From: Massilia sp. PDC64
GTDB taxonomy: Bacteria; Pseudomonadota; Gammaproteobacteria; Burkholderiales; Burkholderiaceae_D
Direction: 5' to 3'
NCBI RefSeq assembly: GCF_900101265.1
Contig: NZ_FMZS01000004.1
Location: 434,001-498,000 of the forward strand
Length of the DNA: 64,000 nucleotides
In this document: piece by piece, positions 36,286-45,937 of the stretch
How the letters are laid out: every line of letters begins with the position of its first letter
How positions within the stretch are numbered: position 1 is the first letter of the stretch
Notes under the pieces: model-generated
Told to the model about the DNA's origin: nothing
The model's database searches: none
What the model saw: the letters and a program-made list of their open reading frames with translations, nothing else
Position numbers and translations under genes: made by a program

Positions 36286-36804
36286 TTACGCGACGCGCTT
36301 GCCCAGGATGATCAGGTCCCGTTCGATGCCGTCGAGATTCGCCACGCGCGGGAAATGCGCCCACGTATCGAAACCATATTTGCGGAACAGGGCCAGGCTC
36401 GGCGCATTGTGTCCGAAGATAAACCCGAGCAAGGTATGCACCTTCACGTTCGGCGCAAACGCCATCGCCTGTTCCAGGCAATAGCTTCCGATACCTTTAC
36501 CGCGCCAGCTTTCCGCGATATAGATCGACAGCTCGGCCGTGCCGGAGTATGCCGGGCGGCCATAGAAATTCGAATACGAGCACCAGCCGATCACGGCCGG
36601 CTCGTCCGACGTATCGGCCGCGTCGTGGATCACCCACAGCGGGCGGCGTTCCGGCGTGTGCTCGTTGAACCAGCCCTCGCGCGACTCGACCGTGACGGGT
36701 TCGGTGTCCGCCGTGACTTCGCGCGACGCGATGGTGGAATTGTAGATGTCGACGATGACGGGAAGATCTTCGCGACGGGCGAGACGGTGTACGTAGGACG
36801 GCAT
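36286..36804 (-). CDS. GNAT N-acetyltransferase, Pat/Bar-like
   Basis: The product has 172 residues in one GNAT domain. The acetyl-CoA loop is SWRGKGIGSYCLE (R-x-x-G-x-G/A), preceded by AELSIYIA and followed by GFIFGHNAPSLALFRKYGF. DIYNSTIASREVTADTEPVT near the N-terminus is typical of phosphinothricin/methionine-sulfoximine acetyltransferase-like enzymes. The substrate is not assignable. It sits within the pilZ-tatD run, 14 bp after pilZ, so it is part of that operon. Confidence 0.88.
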   Translation of the reverse strand: MPSYVHRLARREDLPVIVDIYNSTIASREVTADTEPVTVESREGWFNEHTPERRPLWVIHDAADTSDEPAVIGWCSYSNFYGRPAYSGTAELSIYIAESWRGKGIGSYCLEQAMAFAPNVKVHTLLGFIFGHNAPSLALFRKYGFDTWAHFPRVANLDGIERDLIILGKRVA

Positions 36805-36818
36805 GTTGAAACTTGAAG

Positions 36819-37220
36819 TTACAGGGTATGGGTGGCGCGCGACGAACGCAGTGCGGCGCCGAGGATTTCTTCGATGCGCAGGCGGGCGCGCTGGCCGGTC
36901 TCGTCGGCCGGAAAGTGCACGCCGATGCCTTGCGCCTTGTTGTTGTTCGCGCCGGCGGGCGTGATCCACGCGACCTTGCCGGCGATCGGGTATTTGTTCG
37001 GGTCGTCCATCAGCGACAGGATCAGATAGATCTCGTCGCCGATCTTGTACGGTTTGTTGGTCGGCACGAACATGCCGCCATTCTTGAGGAACGGCATGTA
37101 GGCCGCGTACAGGGCAGCCTTTTCCTTGATGGCGAGCGACAGTACGGACGGCCGCGCCGGCTGGGGCGCGTTCGGATCAGCGGGCAGGCCGCTGATCGGA
37201 CCGTTCGGCGATACGCTCAT
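36819..37220 (-). CDS. pilZ: PilZ-domain protein (type IV pilus PilZ-like)
   Basis: The product has 133 residues, one PilZ domain (FVPTNKPYKIGDEIYLILSL, then KVAWITP and QGIGVHFP). It lacks the RxxxR motif at the start of the domain, as does classical PilZ, which supports pili without binding cyclic di-GMP. The position directly after holB is the classical pilZ locus. Of two adjacent ATGs, the one at 37220 has better spacing to AGGA. Confidence 0.85.
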   Translation of the reverse strand: MSVSPNGPISGLPADPNAPQPARPSVLSLAIKEKAALYAAYMPFLKNGGMFVPTNKPYKIGDEIYLILSLMDDPNKYPIAGKVAWITPAGANNNKAQGIGVHFPADETGQRARLRIEEILGAALRSSRATHTL

Positions 37221-37233
37221 CATCTTCCTTTCA

Positions 37234-38256
37234 TCACAAACCGCAGCGGGCAGTGTAATCAAGCAACATGTCTTCGACAAACAGTTTCGGAGACAGGGGG
37301 TGATCGGCCACGGCACGGCGCTCGTTCGTGGACTTGATGGCCTGCATCAGGTTGGCCACGTGCACCCTGCCGGCCAGCGCCGCCACTTCCCGTTGATACC
37401 TCGGATAATACCGGATGACGCCGGACAGCTTGTACGAAAACACGTCATACAGCCACCGCTGCTGCCACGCGACGAGGGATGCGAGCGGCGCCTTGCTCAA
37501 TTTGTCGGCACTGCGCAACGCGGCATCGACGCTCGGTTGCGCGAGCACTTGCAGCAGGCCATCGAGTTCATCGCGGCTGCCCGTCTCGGCCTGGGCCAGC
37601 GCCGCGAGCGGCGCGCCGCCCTGCTCGCGCAGCCAGCCGTCCGCATCGCTGACGCCCTGCGCTTCCAGCCACGCCAGTGCCTGCGCGTGATCCGGCATCG
37701 GCAGGGCGAACTTGCGGCAGCGCGACAGGATGGTTGGCAGCAGGCGGTCCAGGCCATTCGATGCCAGCAGGAACACGGTCCCCGGCGGCGGTTCCTCGAG
37801 CGTTTTCAGCAGCGCGTTCGATGCCGGCATGTTCAGCGCTTCCGCCGGGTACAGCACGACGACGCGCAGGCCCTGGCGGTGCGTCGAGATGTTCATGAAA
37901 TCGGCCAGCGCGCGCACCTGCTCGATCTTGATCTCTTTCGACGCCGTCTTCGACTTCGCCTTTTTCTCTTCGGCCGGCGCCTCGTCACCCTCGGCGGCGG
38001 GGGCGTCGTCTTCCATCGCCTCCGGCCGCACGCGGCGGTAGTCCGGATGATTGCCCTGGACAAACCAGCCGCATGACGCGCATGCGCCGCACGCGTGGCC
38101 GTCCGGCCTCACGTTTTCGCACAGCAGCGCCTGGGCGAACGCTTCGATGAAGTCCGCCTTGCCGATGCCGGCCGGGCCGTGGAACAGGATCGCGTGCGGC
38201 AGCCGCACCCGCATCGCCTGCAGCCGGGTCCACGCGTCTTCTTGCCAGGGATACAT
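37234..38256 (-). CDS. holB: DNA polymerase III subunit delta-prime
   Basis: The product has 340 residues. The clamp-loader AAA+ domain has a P-loop-like ILFHGPAGIGKADF, a zinc module (CGACASCGWF) and the SRC motif (TILSRCRKFALP). A charged insert rich in Glu/Lys/Ala lies at about 95-120. The C-terminal helical collar follows. The subunit helps load the beta clamp onto DNA. It starts two bases after the tmk stop and precedes pilZ, a standard order. Confidence 0.94.
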   Translation of the reverse strand: MYPWQEDAWTRLQAMRVRLPHAILFHGPAGIGKADFIEAFAQALLCENVRPDGHACGACASCGWFVQGNHPDYRRVRPEAMEDDAPAAEGDEAPAEEKKAKSKTASKEIKIEQVRALADFMNISTHRQGLRVVVLYPAEALNMPASNALLKTLEEPPPGTVFLLASNGLDRLLPTILSRCRKFALPMPDHAQALAWLEAQGVSDADGWLREQGGAPLAALAQAETGSRDELDGLLQVLAQPSVDAALRSADKLSKAPLASLVAWQQRWLYDVFSYKLSGVIRYYPRYQREVAALAGRVHVANLMQAIKSTNERRAVADHPLSPKLFVEDMLLDYTARCGL

Positions 38257-38258
38257 GC

Positions 38259-38894
38259 TCACAACCAGCTCTCCAGGGCGGCCTGCAGCGCGGCGCGCAC
38301 CTCGTCGATAGTCTGCGTGGAATCGATGACGACGATGCGTCCGTTCGATTCCGCCGCGCGGCGCAGGTATTCGCCCCGCACGCGCGCGAAGAAATCGGCC
38401 TGCTCCATCTCGAACTTGTCGAGCGCGCGCGTGGCGGACAGGCGCGCGCGGGCGACGTCCAGCGGCACGTCGAACAGCAAGGTCAGGTCCGGCTGCAGGT
38501 GCGGATGCACCCATTGTTCGAGCGCGTCCAGCTTGGCGCGATCGAGCCCTCGCCCGCCGCCCTGGTAGGCGAAACTGGCATCCGTGAAGCGGTCGGACAA
38601 GACCCAGTCGCCGCGCGCGATCGCCGGTTCGACGACTTGCGCGACGTGTTCGCGCCGGCTGGCGAACATGATCAGGGCTTCCGTTTCGAGGTGCATCTTT
38701 TCGTGCAGCACGAGATCGCGCAGCTTTTCGCCCAGCGGCGTGCCGCCCGGTTCGCGCGTCGAGACGACCCGCTTGCCCGCGCCCTTGAGGAGCGAGGTCA
38801 CGTAGCCGATGTGCGTCGACTTGCCGGCGCCGTCGATGCCTTCGAAGGTGATGAAACGCCCGCGGGTGGCATCGGTTTGATTCATTTGACTCAT
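38259..38894 (-). CDS. tmk: Thymidylate kinase
   Basis: The product has 211 residues. It has the P-loop [11 protein letters not shown], the [11 protein letters not shown] nucleotide motif, [17 protein letters not shown] with the DR dyad, and a lid region. The enzyme phosphorylates dTMP to dTDP. Two in-frame ATGs (38894 and 38885) are possible; the first is given. It lies between mltG and holB. Confidence 0.95.
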   Translation of the reverse strand: MSQMNQTDATRGRFITFEGIDGAGKSTHIGYVTSLLKGAGKRVVSTREPGGTPLGEKLRDLVLHEKMHLETEALIMFASRREHVAQVVEPAIARGDWVLSDRFTDASFAYQGGGRGLDRAKLDALEQWVHPHLQPDLTLLFDVPLDVARARLSATRALDKFEMEQADFFARVRGEYLRRAAESNGRIVVIDSTQTIDEVRAALQAALESWL

Positions 38895-38900
38895 TCGTAT

Positions 38901-39902
38901 TTACTGCGACTGGTTGCGCTGGTACTGGTTCACGGCCTTGTTGTGCTCATTCAGGTTGACCGAGAAATGGCTCGTGCCATCGCCGCGCGACACGAAGTAC
39001 AAGGCCTCCGTCTTCGCGGGGGCCGTCGCGGCGGCGAGCGATTGCACGCCCGGCAGCGCGATCGGCGTCGGCGGCAGGCCGGGACGTGTATAGGTATTGT
39101 ACGGGGTGTCCGTCTCGAGGTCTTTCTTGCGGATCTTGCCGTCGTACTTGTCGCCCATGCCGTAGATGACGGTGGGGTCGGTCTGCAGCAGCATGCCCGC
39201 TTTCAGGCGGTTGACGAAGACGCCCGCGATCATCGCACGCTCGCTCTTCTGGCCCGTTTCCTTTTCCACCAGCGAGGCCATGATCAGCGCCTGGTACGGG
39301 TCCGTGTACGGCAGGCCCGGATCCCGTTTTTCCCACGCGGCCTTCAGGCGCTTCATCATCATTTCGTGCGCCTGCTTGTAGATCGACAGGTCGCTCGCGT
39401 TCTTCGCGAACAGGTACGTATCGGGGAAGAACAGGCCTTCCGGCGCCTTGTAGTCCGTCGTGATCTTCGCCAGCAGTTCCTGGTCGGACAGTTTCGCCGT
39501 GTCGTGTTTCAGGTTCGGCGCCGCGTCGATGGCTTGCCGCATCTGGCGGAACGTCCAGCCTTCGATGATCGTCAGCGATTCCTGTGCGAACTCGCCGCGC
39601 ACGAGTTGCGTGAGGAGGCGGCGCGGGGACGTATCCGGCTTGAGCTCGTAGCTGCCCGCCTTGATCTGGCCCGCCTTGCCCGTGATGCGCGCCAGCACGC
39701 CGAACAGGAAGGGGTTGACGGGCACGCCGGCCGTCGCCATCTGCTGCGCGGCGCCGGCCACGCCGCTGCCCTGCGCGATGGCGAACGGGATGACGGCGGC
39801 GCCGCCCGGCGTGATCGGCTGCCTGCTCCACCACTGGAAGCCGGCGCCGGCCGCGACGGCCACGATGACGCCCGTGACGATGAGTTTTTTTATGAATGGC
39901 AT
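38901..39902 (-). CDS. mltG: Endolytic transglycosylase MltG
   Basis: The product has 333 residues. An N-terminal membrane anchor (LIVTGVIVAVAAGAGFQWW) is followed by a LysM-like part and the YceG catalytic domain, with the Glu in SLVEKETGQKSE and the conserved MLLQTDPTVIYGMGD. MltG cuts nascent peptidoglycan glycans and sets their length. ATG at 39902 gives the usual short cytoplasmic N-terminus. It is the first gene of the mltG-tmk-holB-pilZ run and is divergent from ygfZ. Confidence 0.94.
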   Translation of the reverse strand: MPFIKKLIVTGVIVAVAAGAGFQWWSRQPITPGGAAVIPFAIAQGSGVAGAAQQMATAGVPVNPFLFGVLARITGKAGQIKAGSYELKPDTSPRRLLTQLVRGEFAQESLTIIEGWTFRQMRQAIDAAPNLKHDTAKLSDQELLAKITTDYKAPEGLFFPDTYLFAKNASDLSIYKQAHEMMMKRLKAAWEKRDPGLPYTDPYQALIMASLVEKETGQKSERAMIAGVFVNRLKAGMLLQTDPTVIYGMGDKYDGKIRKKDLETDTPYNTYTRPGLPPTPIALPGVQSLAAATAPAKTEALYFVSRGDGTSHFSVNLNEHNKAVNQYQRNQSQ

Positions 39903-40006
39903 GCTGGACCTGGTTTTTTGCCGTCGTCGGCGCATTTTTGAAGGCGAACTTATAATGAGGCCGTAATCATAAAGCCGATACAGCCAAACCGGAAATAATT
40001 CGTGTC

Positions 40007-41065
40007 ATGAACCATTGGATCGAACACCTCGCCACCCAGGGCGCCCGTTTTCACCCCGATAGCCCGACGCAGGTCGAGGACTTCGGCCGCGTCCTCGCCA
40101 CCGCCGACCTCGAACGCGGCTTCGTGGCCCCCGTCACCGATCTCGGGTTGATCGGCGTCGCGGGCGAAGACGCCGCCACCTTCCTGCACAACCAGCTCAC
40201 GAACGACGTCGAACACCTCGGCACCGCCGAGGCGCGCCTCGCCGGCTATTGCACGCCGAAGGGTCGCCTGCAGGCCACGTTCCTGATGTGGCGGGATGCG
40301 GAAAACATCTACCTGCAGCTGCCGCGCGCGATCCAGGCGCCGCTGCAGAAGCGCCTGACGATGTTCGTGCTGCGCGCGAAAGCGAAGCTGCGCGACGCCA
40401 CCGACGAACCGGCGCACGCGGCCGTCCTCGGGCTGGGCGGCGCGGCGGCGGCCGACGCGCTGCGCGCCCGCACCGGCGCGCTCCCCGACGCTCCCTACGC
40501 GAAGATAGCCGGCGACTTCGGCACCGTGATCCGCCTCGCCGACGCCTTCGGGCAGCCCCGCTACCTGTGGCTGACGACGGCGGATACGGCCATCGCGGCG
40601 CTGCCTGCACTGAAAGAGACCCTCGCGCTGGGCGGCAACGCGGCCTGGCACCTGGCCGCCATCCATGCCGGCGTGCCGCAGATCGGCCCCGGCACGCAGG
40701 AGCAGTTCGTCCCGCAGATGGTGAATTACGAGCTGCTCGGCGGCGTCAATTTCAAGAAGGGCTGCTATCCGGGCCAGGAAATCGTCGCGCGCAGCCAGTA
40801 CCTCGGCAAGCTGAAACGCCGCATGGCGCTGGCCACGCTGCCTGACGCGGCCGCGCGTCCCGGGGACGAAGTCTATTCCGTCGCGGACCCGGACCAGCCC
40901 TCGGGCATGATCGTCAACGCGGCGCCGAACGGCGCGGGCGGGGCCGATGCCCTCGTCGAGATCAAGCTCGCGGCACTGGACGGCGACGTGCGCCACGGCT
41001 CGGCCGGCGGCACGAAGCTGGACTTCCTGCCGCTGCCGTACGCGCTCGACGCGCTCGACGTTTGA
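40007..41065 (+). CDS. ygfZ: YgfZ/GcvT-domain folate-binding protein
   Basis: The product has 352 residues. The YgfZ signature KGCYPGQEIVAR with its conserved Cys is present, along with the GcvT-like N-terminus (GLIGVAGEDAATFLHNQLTN, CTPKGRLQA). YgfZ supports repair or assembly of certain iron-sulfur proteins in a tetrahydrofolate-dependent way. It heads a three-gene run with DUF4936 and NRDE genes. Confidence 0.93.
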   Translation: MNHWIEHLATQGARFHPDSPTQVEDFGRVLATADLERGFVAPVTDLGLIGVAGEDAATFLHNQLTNDVEHLGTAEARLAGYCTPKGRLQATFLMWRDAENIYLQLPRAIQAPLQKRLTMFVLRAKAKLRDATDEPAHAAVLGLGGAAAADALRARTGALPDAPYAKIAGDFGTVIRLADAFGQPRYLWLTTADTAIAALPALKETLALGGNAAWHLAAIHAGVPQIGPGTQEQFVPQMVNYELLGGVNFKKGCYPGQEIVARSQYLGKLKRRMALATLPDAAARPGDEVYSVADPDQPSGMIVNAAPNGAGGADALVEIKLAALDGDVRHGSAGGTKLDFLPLPYALDALDV

Positions 41066-41070
41066 CGCAC

Positions 41071-41349
41071 ATGATCGACCTGTACGTCTATTACAAGGTG
41101 CGCGAGCTCGACGCCGCCGCGCTGGCGCCGCGCGTGCGTGCGCTGCAGGACAGCTGCGGCGTGCCGGCGCAACTGAAGCGCCGGCCGGAGGTACGCGACG
41201 GCCTGCAGACCTGGATGGAAGTCTACCCCGGCGTGGACGATGCCTTTCCGGCGCGGCTCGACGCCGCCGCGCAGAGCGCCGGCCTCGAAGGCCTCATCGA
41301 CGGGCCCCGCCGCGTCGAAATCTTCATGGATCTCCCAACATGTGCCTGA
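41071..41349 (+). CDS. DUF4936-like protein
   Basis: The product has 92 residues with a ferredoxin-like pattern: MIDLYVYYKVRELDAAALAP, then TWMEVYPGVDDAFPARL. It is usually found next to ygfZ in betaproteobacteria. ATG at 41071 is five bases after the ygfZ stop; the 3' end overlaps the next gene by 10 bp. The function is unknown. Confidence 0.85.
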   Translation: MIDLYVYYKVRELDAAALAPRVRALQDSCGVPAQLKRRPEVRDGLQTWMEVYPGVDDAFPARLDAAAQSAGLEGLIDGPRRVEIFMDLPTCA

Positions 41350-42098
41350 TCGTTTTTGCCTGGCGCGTGATCCCCGGCCTGCCGCTGGTCGCCTGCGCGA
41401 ACCGCGACGAATACTATGATCGTCCCGCCACCCCGGCCGGCCCGTGGCCGGACGCGCCCAACATCATCGCGGGGCGCGACCTGCGCGGCGGCGGCAGCTG
41501 GATGGGCGTGACGAAGGCGGGTCCGAACGGTCCGAAATTCGCCGCCCTCACGAATATCCGCTCCCCCAGCGACTGGCGCACGGACGCCCCCACGCGCGGT
41601 GCCCTCGTCGCCGACTTCCTCAAGGGAGAGGAAGATGCGCCGGCCTACCTCGCGCGCATCGCGCCCGGCGCCGACGCCTACAACGGCTTCAACCTGATCC
41701 TGGGCGATGCCGCCGGCATGTACTGGTTCTCGAACCGGGCCGGCGCCGACCCGCGCAACGGCAAGCCGCTGGAACCGGGCATCTACGGCGTCTCGAACGG
41801 CCTGCTGGATGCCCCATGGCCCAAGGTCGTGCGCACCAAGGCGACGTTCGCCAGCCTGCTGCTGCAGGGCGCGCCGGAAGAAGCGTATTTCGAGATGCTG
41901 GCCGATACGACGCGCGCACCGGACATGCGCCTCCCGGACACGGGCGTCCCCATCGACCTGGAACGCCAGCTGTCCGCCGTCTGCATCGAGATTCCCGGCT
42001 ACGGCACCCGCACGTCGACCGTCGTCAAGCTGTATGGCGACGCCGAGCCGGAACTGCACGAACGCATCCTGAAACCCTGCGACCAGGCCGCGGCCTGA
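41340..42098 (+). CDS. NRDE-family protein (TANGO2-like)
   Basis: The product has 252 residues and begins MCLIVFAWRV with a possible N-terminal nucleophile Cys2. The name-giving ACANRDEYYDRP motif follows, then IIAGRDLRGGGSWMGVTKAG. It is related to the TANGO2/NRDE family, linked to heme or lipid handling in eukaryotes; the bacterial role is not settled. The start overlaps the upstream gene, indicating co-translation. Confidence 0.9.
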   Translation: MCLIVFAWRVIPGLPLVACANRDEYYDRPATPAGPWPDAPNIIAGRDLRGGGSWMGVTKAGPNGPKFAALTNIRSPSDWRTDAPTRGALVADFLKGEEDAPAYLARIAPGADAYNGFNLILGDAAGMYWFSNRAGADPRNGKPLEPGIYGVSNGLLDAPWPKVVRTKATFASLLLQGAPEEAYFEMLADTTRAPDMRLPDTGVPIDLERQLSAVCIEIPGYGTRTSTVVKLYGDAEPELHERILKPCDQAAA

Positions 42099-42148
42099 CT
42101 TGATTGCCCCTCCCGTGGGGGCAGGAATTTCCACAGCGCACTGCTAAC

Positions 42149-42173
42149 CTTGTTGCTCTACAGTAACAACAAG
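42149..42173 (+). promoter_or_regulatory. Inverted repeat before the chitinase gene
   Basis: CTTGTTG and CAACAAG with an 11-base spacer lie just before the ribosome binding site AAGAGGAG. The location suggests an operator or leader hairpin controlling chitinase translation or transcription. Confidence 0.35.
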
Positions 42174-42184
42174 AGGAGCAGAGC

Positions 42185-44023
42185 ATGCGCAAGGCAATCA
42201 AGGTATTGGCCGGGCTGACGCTGATGGCGGCCCTGCCGTCGTTCGCCGCGACCCCGGGTACGCAACCGAAGTGGGTCACCGGCTACTACGGCGGCTATTT
42301 CTGGGACAACGCGGACTATCAAAAACCCGAGCACGTCGACATGACGGCGCTGACGCACTTCGTGTTCGCCCGCATCGGCCCGGGCGGCGGCAAGACGGGC
42401 AAGCCGGGCGAGATCGTCCTGGGCGCGGGCAGCGCGCACGACAACCGCGACGTCGGCCCCGGCGCCGCGTACGACTGGACCGTCGAGGAATTCCTCGTCA
42501 AGCGCGCCCACCAGGCCAACATCAAGGCCCTGATCATGCTGGGCGGCGAAGGCGACAACGCGGGGTTCCTCGCATCGACAACGCCCGCCGTGCGGCCGAC
42601 GTTCGTGAAGAACCTCGTCGACTACATGGTTGCAAAGGACTATGACGGCATCGACGTCGACTGGGAAGGACTCGACAGCAAGAACCCGGACGAGGCGGCG
42701 CAGCTGGAAGCCCTCGTGATCGACCTGCGCAAGGAAGCGAACGCGCGGCCGCGCTACCAGAACAGCCCGGTGATCATCACGTACCCGGCCGGGAACATCA
42801 ACACGAACATCGACAAGGTGACGCCGCACGACGTGCGCATGACGACGCTCGTCGACCAGTACAACTTCATGAGCTATGGCGTCGGCTGGTTCGGCCAGGG
42901 CTGGTACAGCAACACGTTTTCGCCGTTGACGGGACACACGGAGCACCGCCCCGTCTCGATCGCCGGCACCATCCAGGCCTATGTCGACGCCGGGGTGCCC
43001 CGCTCCAGGCTGGCCATGGGCATCGGCTTCTACGGCGCGAACTACGCGCCGCCGTTCACGGGCCCGAACCAGGAGACGGACGGTGACCTCAGCAAATGGT
43101 CGGTGCTCGACTACCGCTGGAGCTACACCATGCTCCACAAATACGGCTACCTGGACAGGGGCATCTACGCGTGGGACGCGCCCACGCAGACGAGCTACCG
43201 CGTCTACCCGGGCGGCTACACGCCGGCCGACCGTCCGGACTGGCCCAGCGGCTACATCAGCTACGAGGAACCGGCGACCATCGCCGCCAAGGGCGCGTGG
43301 GCGCACTCGACGAAGGACGGCGAAGGCGCCGCCGGCACCGCCATCTGGCTGATCAACTACGGCACGACGGACGGCGTCAACAACCCGCTGCTCACCGCCG
43401 TGAAGCAGGCCTTCCTCGACCCGACGGCGACCGAACCGGGCCCGTACCCGAACCCGCTGCCGCCCCCGCCGCCGCTCGAGCTCAAGACGCAGCTCGACGC
43501 ATCGAACGACTGGGGCACGGGTTACTGCGGCACGCTGACCGTGACGAACGTGGGCACGACGGCCGGCTGGTGGAACACGACGCTGCCGTTCAAGGACACG
43601 ATCACGTCGCTGTGGAACGCGCAGTACACGCTGGAGAACGGCGTCCTCAGCCTGCAGGGCCCGGCCTACGACCGCAAGCTGCGGCCGGGCCAGTCCACGC
43701 AGGTGGGCCTGTGCGCGACGCGTCCGGCGAAACCGACCGAACCGCCCCCGCCGCCGCCCGCCGGCGCCGTCACCGCGAAGCTCGTGATCACCGCCGACTG
43801 GACCAGCGGCTACTGCGCCAAGGTCGCCGTCACGAACAACAGCGCCGTCAAGGTGGTCGGCTGGACCGTCGACGTCCCGAACGTCGAAGGCACGCTGTCG
43901 GGCCTGTGGAACGGCAGGTACACGATGGACGGCACGACGATGCACCTGTCCGGCCCGGACTGGAACCGCGACCTGCCCGCCGGCGGGACCAACGACGATG
44001 CGGGGTTCTGCGCCAGCCGCTGA
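42185..44023 (+). CDS. GH18 chitinase with two C-terminal CBM2-like modules
   Basis: The product has 612 residues. A signal peptide ends near FAA (residue 22). The GH18 barrel covers residues 28-420 with the catalytic DGIDVDWEG (Asp157, Asp159, Glu161) and the substrate motif YNFMSYG. A Pro linker (PPPPP) leads to a CBM2-like module (435-520, WGTGYCGTLTVTN), then a second linker (PPPPPP) and a second module (530-612, WTSGYCAKVAVTN). It would be a secreted endochitinase acting on insoluble chitin. AAGAGGAG precedes the ATG. Confidence 0.93.
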   Translation: MRKAIKVLAGLTLMAALPSFAATPGTQPKWVTGYYGGYFWDNADYQKPEHVDMTALTHFVFARIGPGGGKTGKPGEIVLGAGSAHDNRDVGPGAAYDWTVEEFLVKRAHQANIKALIMLGGEGDNAGFLASTTPAVRPTFVKNLVDYMVAKDYDGIDVDWEGLDSKNPDEAAQLEALVIDLRKEANARPRYQNSPVIITYPAGNINTNIDKVTPHDVRMTTLVDQYNFMSYGVGWFGQGWYSNTFSPLTGHTEHRPVSIAGTIQAYVDAGVPRSRLAMGIGFYGANYAPPFTGPNQETDGDLSKWSVLDYRWSYTMLHKYGYLDRGIYAWDAPTQTSYRVYPGGYTPADRPDWPSGYISYEEPATIAAKGAWAHSTKDGEGAAGTAIWLINYGTTDGVNNPLLTAVKQAFLDPTATEPGPYPNPLPPPPPLELKTQLDASNDWGTGYCGTLTVTNVGTTAGWWNTTLPFKDTITSLWNAQYTLENGVLSLQGPAYDRKLRPGQSTQVGLCATRPAKPTEPPPPPPAGAVTAKLVITADWTSGYCAKVAVTNNSAVKVVGWTVDVPNVEGTLSGLWNGRYTMDGTTMHLSGPDWNRDLPAGGTNDDAGFCASR

Positions 44024-44035
44024 TACACTAACCGG

Positions 44036-45013
44036 ATGAACGCCATCCGCGCCTTGTGTGTCGCCCTCCCTGCCGCCCTGCTGTTCGCAGGCGCGGCAGG
44101 CGCCCAGACCGTCCCCGCCGGGGACTACCACCAGCACGTGTTCAGCGCGGCCGACATCGCCATGCTCGGCCCGTCCTCCGGCCTCGTGCCGCTGGATGCG
44201 GACCAGCTGGTCCCGCTGCTCGACGCGGCCGGCATCAGGCGGGCCGTGCTGCTGTCCATCGCGTACATGGCCGGCAGCCCGGCCCGCAAGGTCGACGACG
44301 AGTATGCGAAGGTGCGGCTCGAAAACGACTGGACGGCCGCGCAGGCGGCGAAGTACCCCGGCAGGCTGATCGCCTTCTGCAGCTTCAATCCCTTGAAGGA
44401 TTACGCGCTCGCGGAACTCGAACGGTGCGCGAAGACGCCGGGCCTGGACCACGGCATCAAACTGCACGTCGGGAATTCGGACGTCCAACTGGACGAGCCG
44501 GCCCACGTCGCGCGGCTGCGCCAGGTGTTCGCGGCCGCCAACGCGCACGGCATGGCCATCGTCATCCACCTGCGCGCGAACATCGGCAAGAAACGGCCCT
44601 ACGGTGCGGCGCAGGCCCGTATCTTCCTCGACCAGGTGCTGCCCGCGGCGCCGGACGTGGTCGTGCAGGTCGCGCACTTCGCGGGCTCCGGCCCCGGCTA
44701 CGACGACCCGCCCGCCCAGGCGGCGATGGCCGTGCTGGCGGACGCCGTCGAGAACCATGATCCCCACGCGAACAACCTGTGGTTCGACGTGGCTTCGATC
44801 GTCGACCGGGACATCAGGCCGGAGACGGCGGCACTGGTCGTGAAATTCATCCGCCAGGTCGGCGTGGGGCGCGTGCTGTACGGGACGGACTCGGCCCAGG
44901 GCGCCAACCTGCGGCCGCGCGAGTCGTGGGCCGCGTTCCGCAAGCTCCCGCTGTCGCCGGCGGAGTTCGCGCACATTGCGGCGAACGTGCCGCCCTACTT
45001 CACCGATCCCTGA
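44036..45013 (+). CDS. Secreted amidohydrolase-family metal hydrolase
   Basis: The product has 325 residues with a signal peptide ending near AGAQ (residue 24). The barrel carries HxH (His32, His34 in YHQHVF), KLHVGN, IVIHLRA, QVAHFAG and Asp in YGTDSAQG, the amidohydrolase-2 metal-site pattern. It could be a lactonase or decarboxylase-like enzyme; the substrate is unknown. It follows the chitinase by 12 bp and may be co-transcribed. Its 3' end overlaps the convergent SDR gene by 19 bp. Confidence 0.85.
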   Translation: MNAIRALCVALPAALLFAGAAGAQTVPAGDYHQHVFSAADIAMLGPSSGLVPLDADQLVPLLDAAGIRRAVLLSIAYMAGSPARKVDDEYAKVRLENDWTAAQAAKYPGRLIAFCSFNPLKDYALAELERCAKTPGLDHGIKLHVGNSDVQLDEPAHVARLRQVFAAANAHGMAIVIHLRANIGKKRPYGAAQARIFLDQVLPAAPDVVVQVAHFAGSGPGYDDPPAQAAMAVLADAVENHDPHANNLWFDVASIVDRDIRPETAALVVKFIRQVGVGRVLYGTDSAQGANLRPRESWAAFRKLPLSPAEFAHIAANVPPYFTDP

Positions 45014-45906
45014 ACGGCCGCCCTCAGCGCGTCCGTGAATTGCGGCGTGGCCGCGTACGAGTCTGCCGGCGGAGTACTGTGCACGATGGCGTCCATGCGC
45101 TGGGCCACGGCCTGCAGCGCCTCGAGATGCGTATAAATGTAAAAGTCGCCGCGGCGGATGCCGTCGAACGTGAGGCGGGCCACGTCCGCCGCGGACAGTT
45201 TGCCGGAAGCGACGGCCCGTTCGAGCAGCGCCTGGCCCGCCTGCTGGCTGGGCGTGGGCGGCGCGTCGCGACGCAGTTCGCCGGGGCGGTGGCGTTCCGA
45301 GTGGGCGATCTCCGTCGGCACGAAATACGGACAGAGGACCGACGCCTGTACCGTCGTCCCGACGAGGCGCAGGTCGTGGTACAGCGTCTCGGACAGCGCA
45401 ACGACGGCGTGTTTGGACACGGTGTACGGCCCCATCACGGGCGGCACCAGCAGGCCCGCCATCGACGCCGTGTTCACGATATGACCTTCGTAGCCGGGGT
45501 CGCGCCGTGCCGCGTCGAGCATCAGCGGCGTGAACACGCGCACGCCGTGGATGACGCCCCACAGGTTCACGCCCAGCACCCAGTCCCAGTCGGCTTCCGT
45601 GTATTCCCAGACCAGGCCCGCGGTGCCGACGCCGGCATTGTTGAACAGGAGGTGCACGCCGTTGAAGCGGATCATGGCCGCATCCGCCAGTTCTTCCACG
45701 TGCGCGGCCTTGCGCACGTCGCAGACCATCGCGAGCACGTCGGCGCCGCCGGCCTGCAGCGCGTCGGTCGCCTGTTCCAACGCATGCGCATCGACGTCGG
45801 CCAGGACCAGCTTCATCCCCAGCCGGGCCGCCTCGTTGGCGAACTCGCGTCCGAGTCCGCTGCCGGCGCCCGTGATGACGGCTACCCGTCCCGCAAAGTT
45901 CTGCAT
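44995..45906 (-). CDS. Short-chain dehydrogenase/reductase
   Basis: The product has 303 residues. Classical SDR motifs are present: TGAGSGLG (NADP/NAD loop), NNAG, catalytic Ser in NTASMAG and YTVSK. The C-terminal 80 residues are extra to the core. The substrate is unknown. It precedes nothing on its strand; the Dabb gene lies upstream by 31 bp, so the two may form a pair. Confidence 0.92.
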   Translation of the reverse strand: MQNFAGRVAVITGAGSGLGREFANEAARLGMKLVLADVDAHALEQATDALQAGGADVLAMVCDVRKAAHVEELADAAMIRFNGVHLLFNNAGVGTAGLVWEYTEADWDWVLGVNLWGVIHGVRVFTPLMLDAARRDPGYEGHIVNTASMAGLLVPPVMGPYTVSKHAVVALSETLYHDLRLVGTTVQASVLCPYFVPTEIAHSERHRPGELRRDAPPTPSQQAGQALLERAVASGKLSAADVARLTFDGIRRGDFYIYTHLEALQAVAQRMDAIVHSTPPADSYAATPQFTDALRAAVQGSVK

Positions 45907-45937
45907 GGCGACCTCCCCGTCGCTGCTATTTCATGGG

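Noticed and set aside
42158-45562. A 1134-codon open frame on the minus strand across the chitinase and amidohydrolase genes
   Set aside because: It is an antisense shadow: the sense frames carry clear GH18 and amidohydrolase motifs, while this frame has no recognisable domain.
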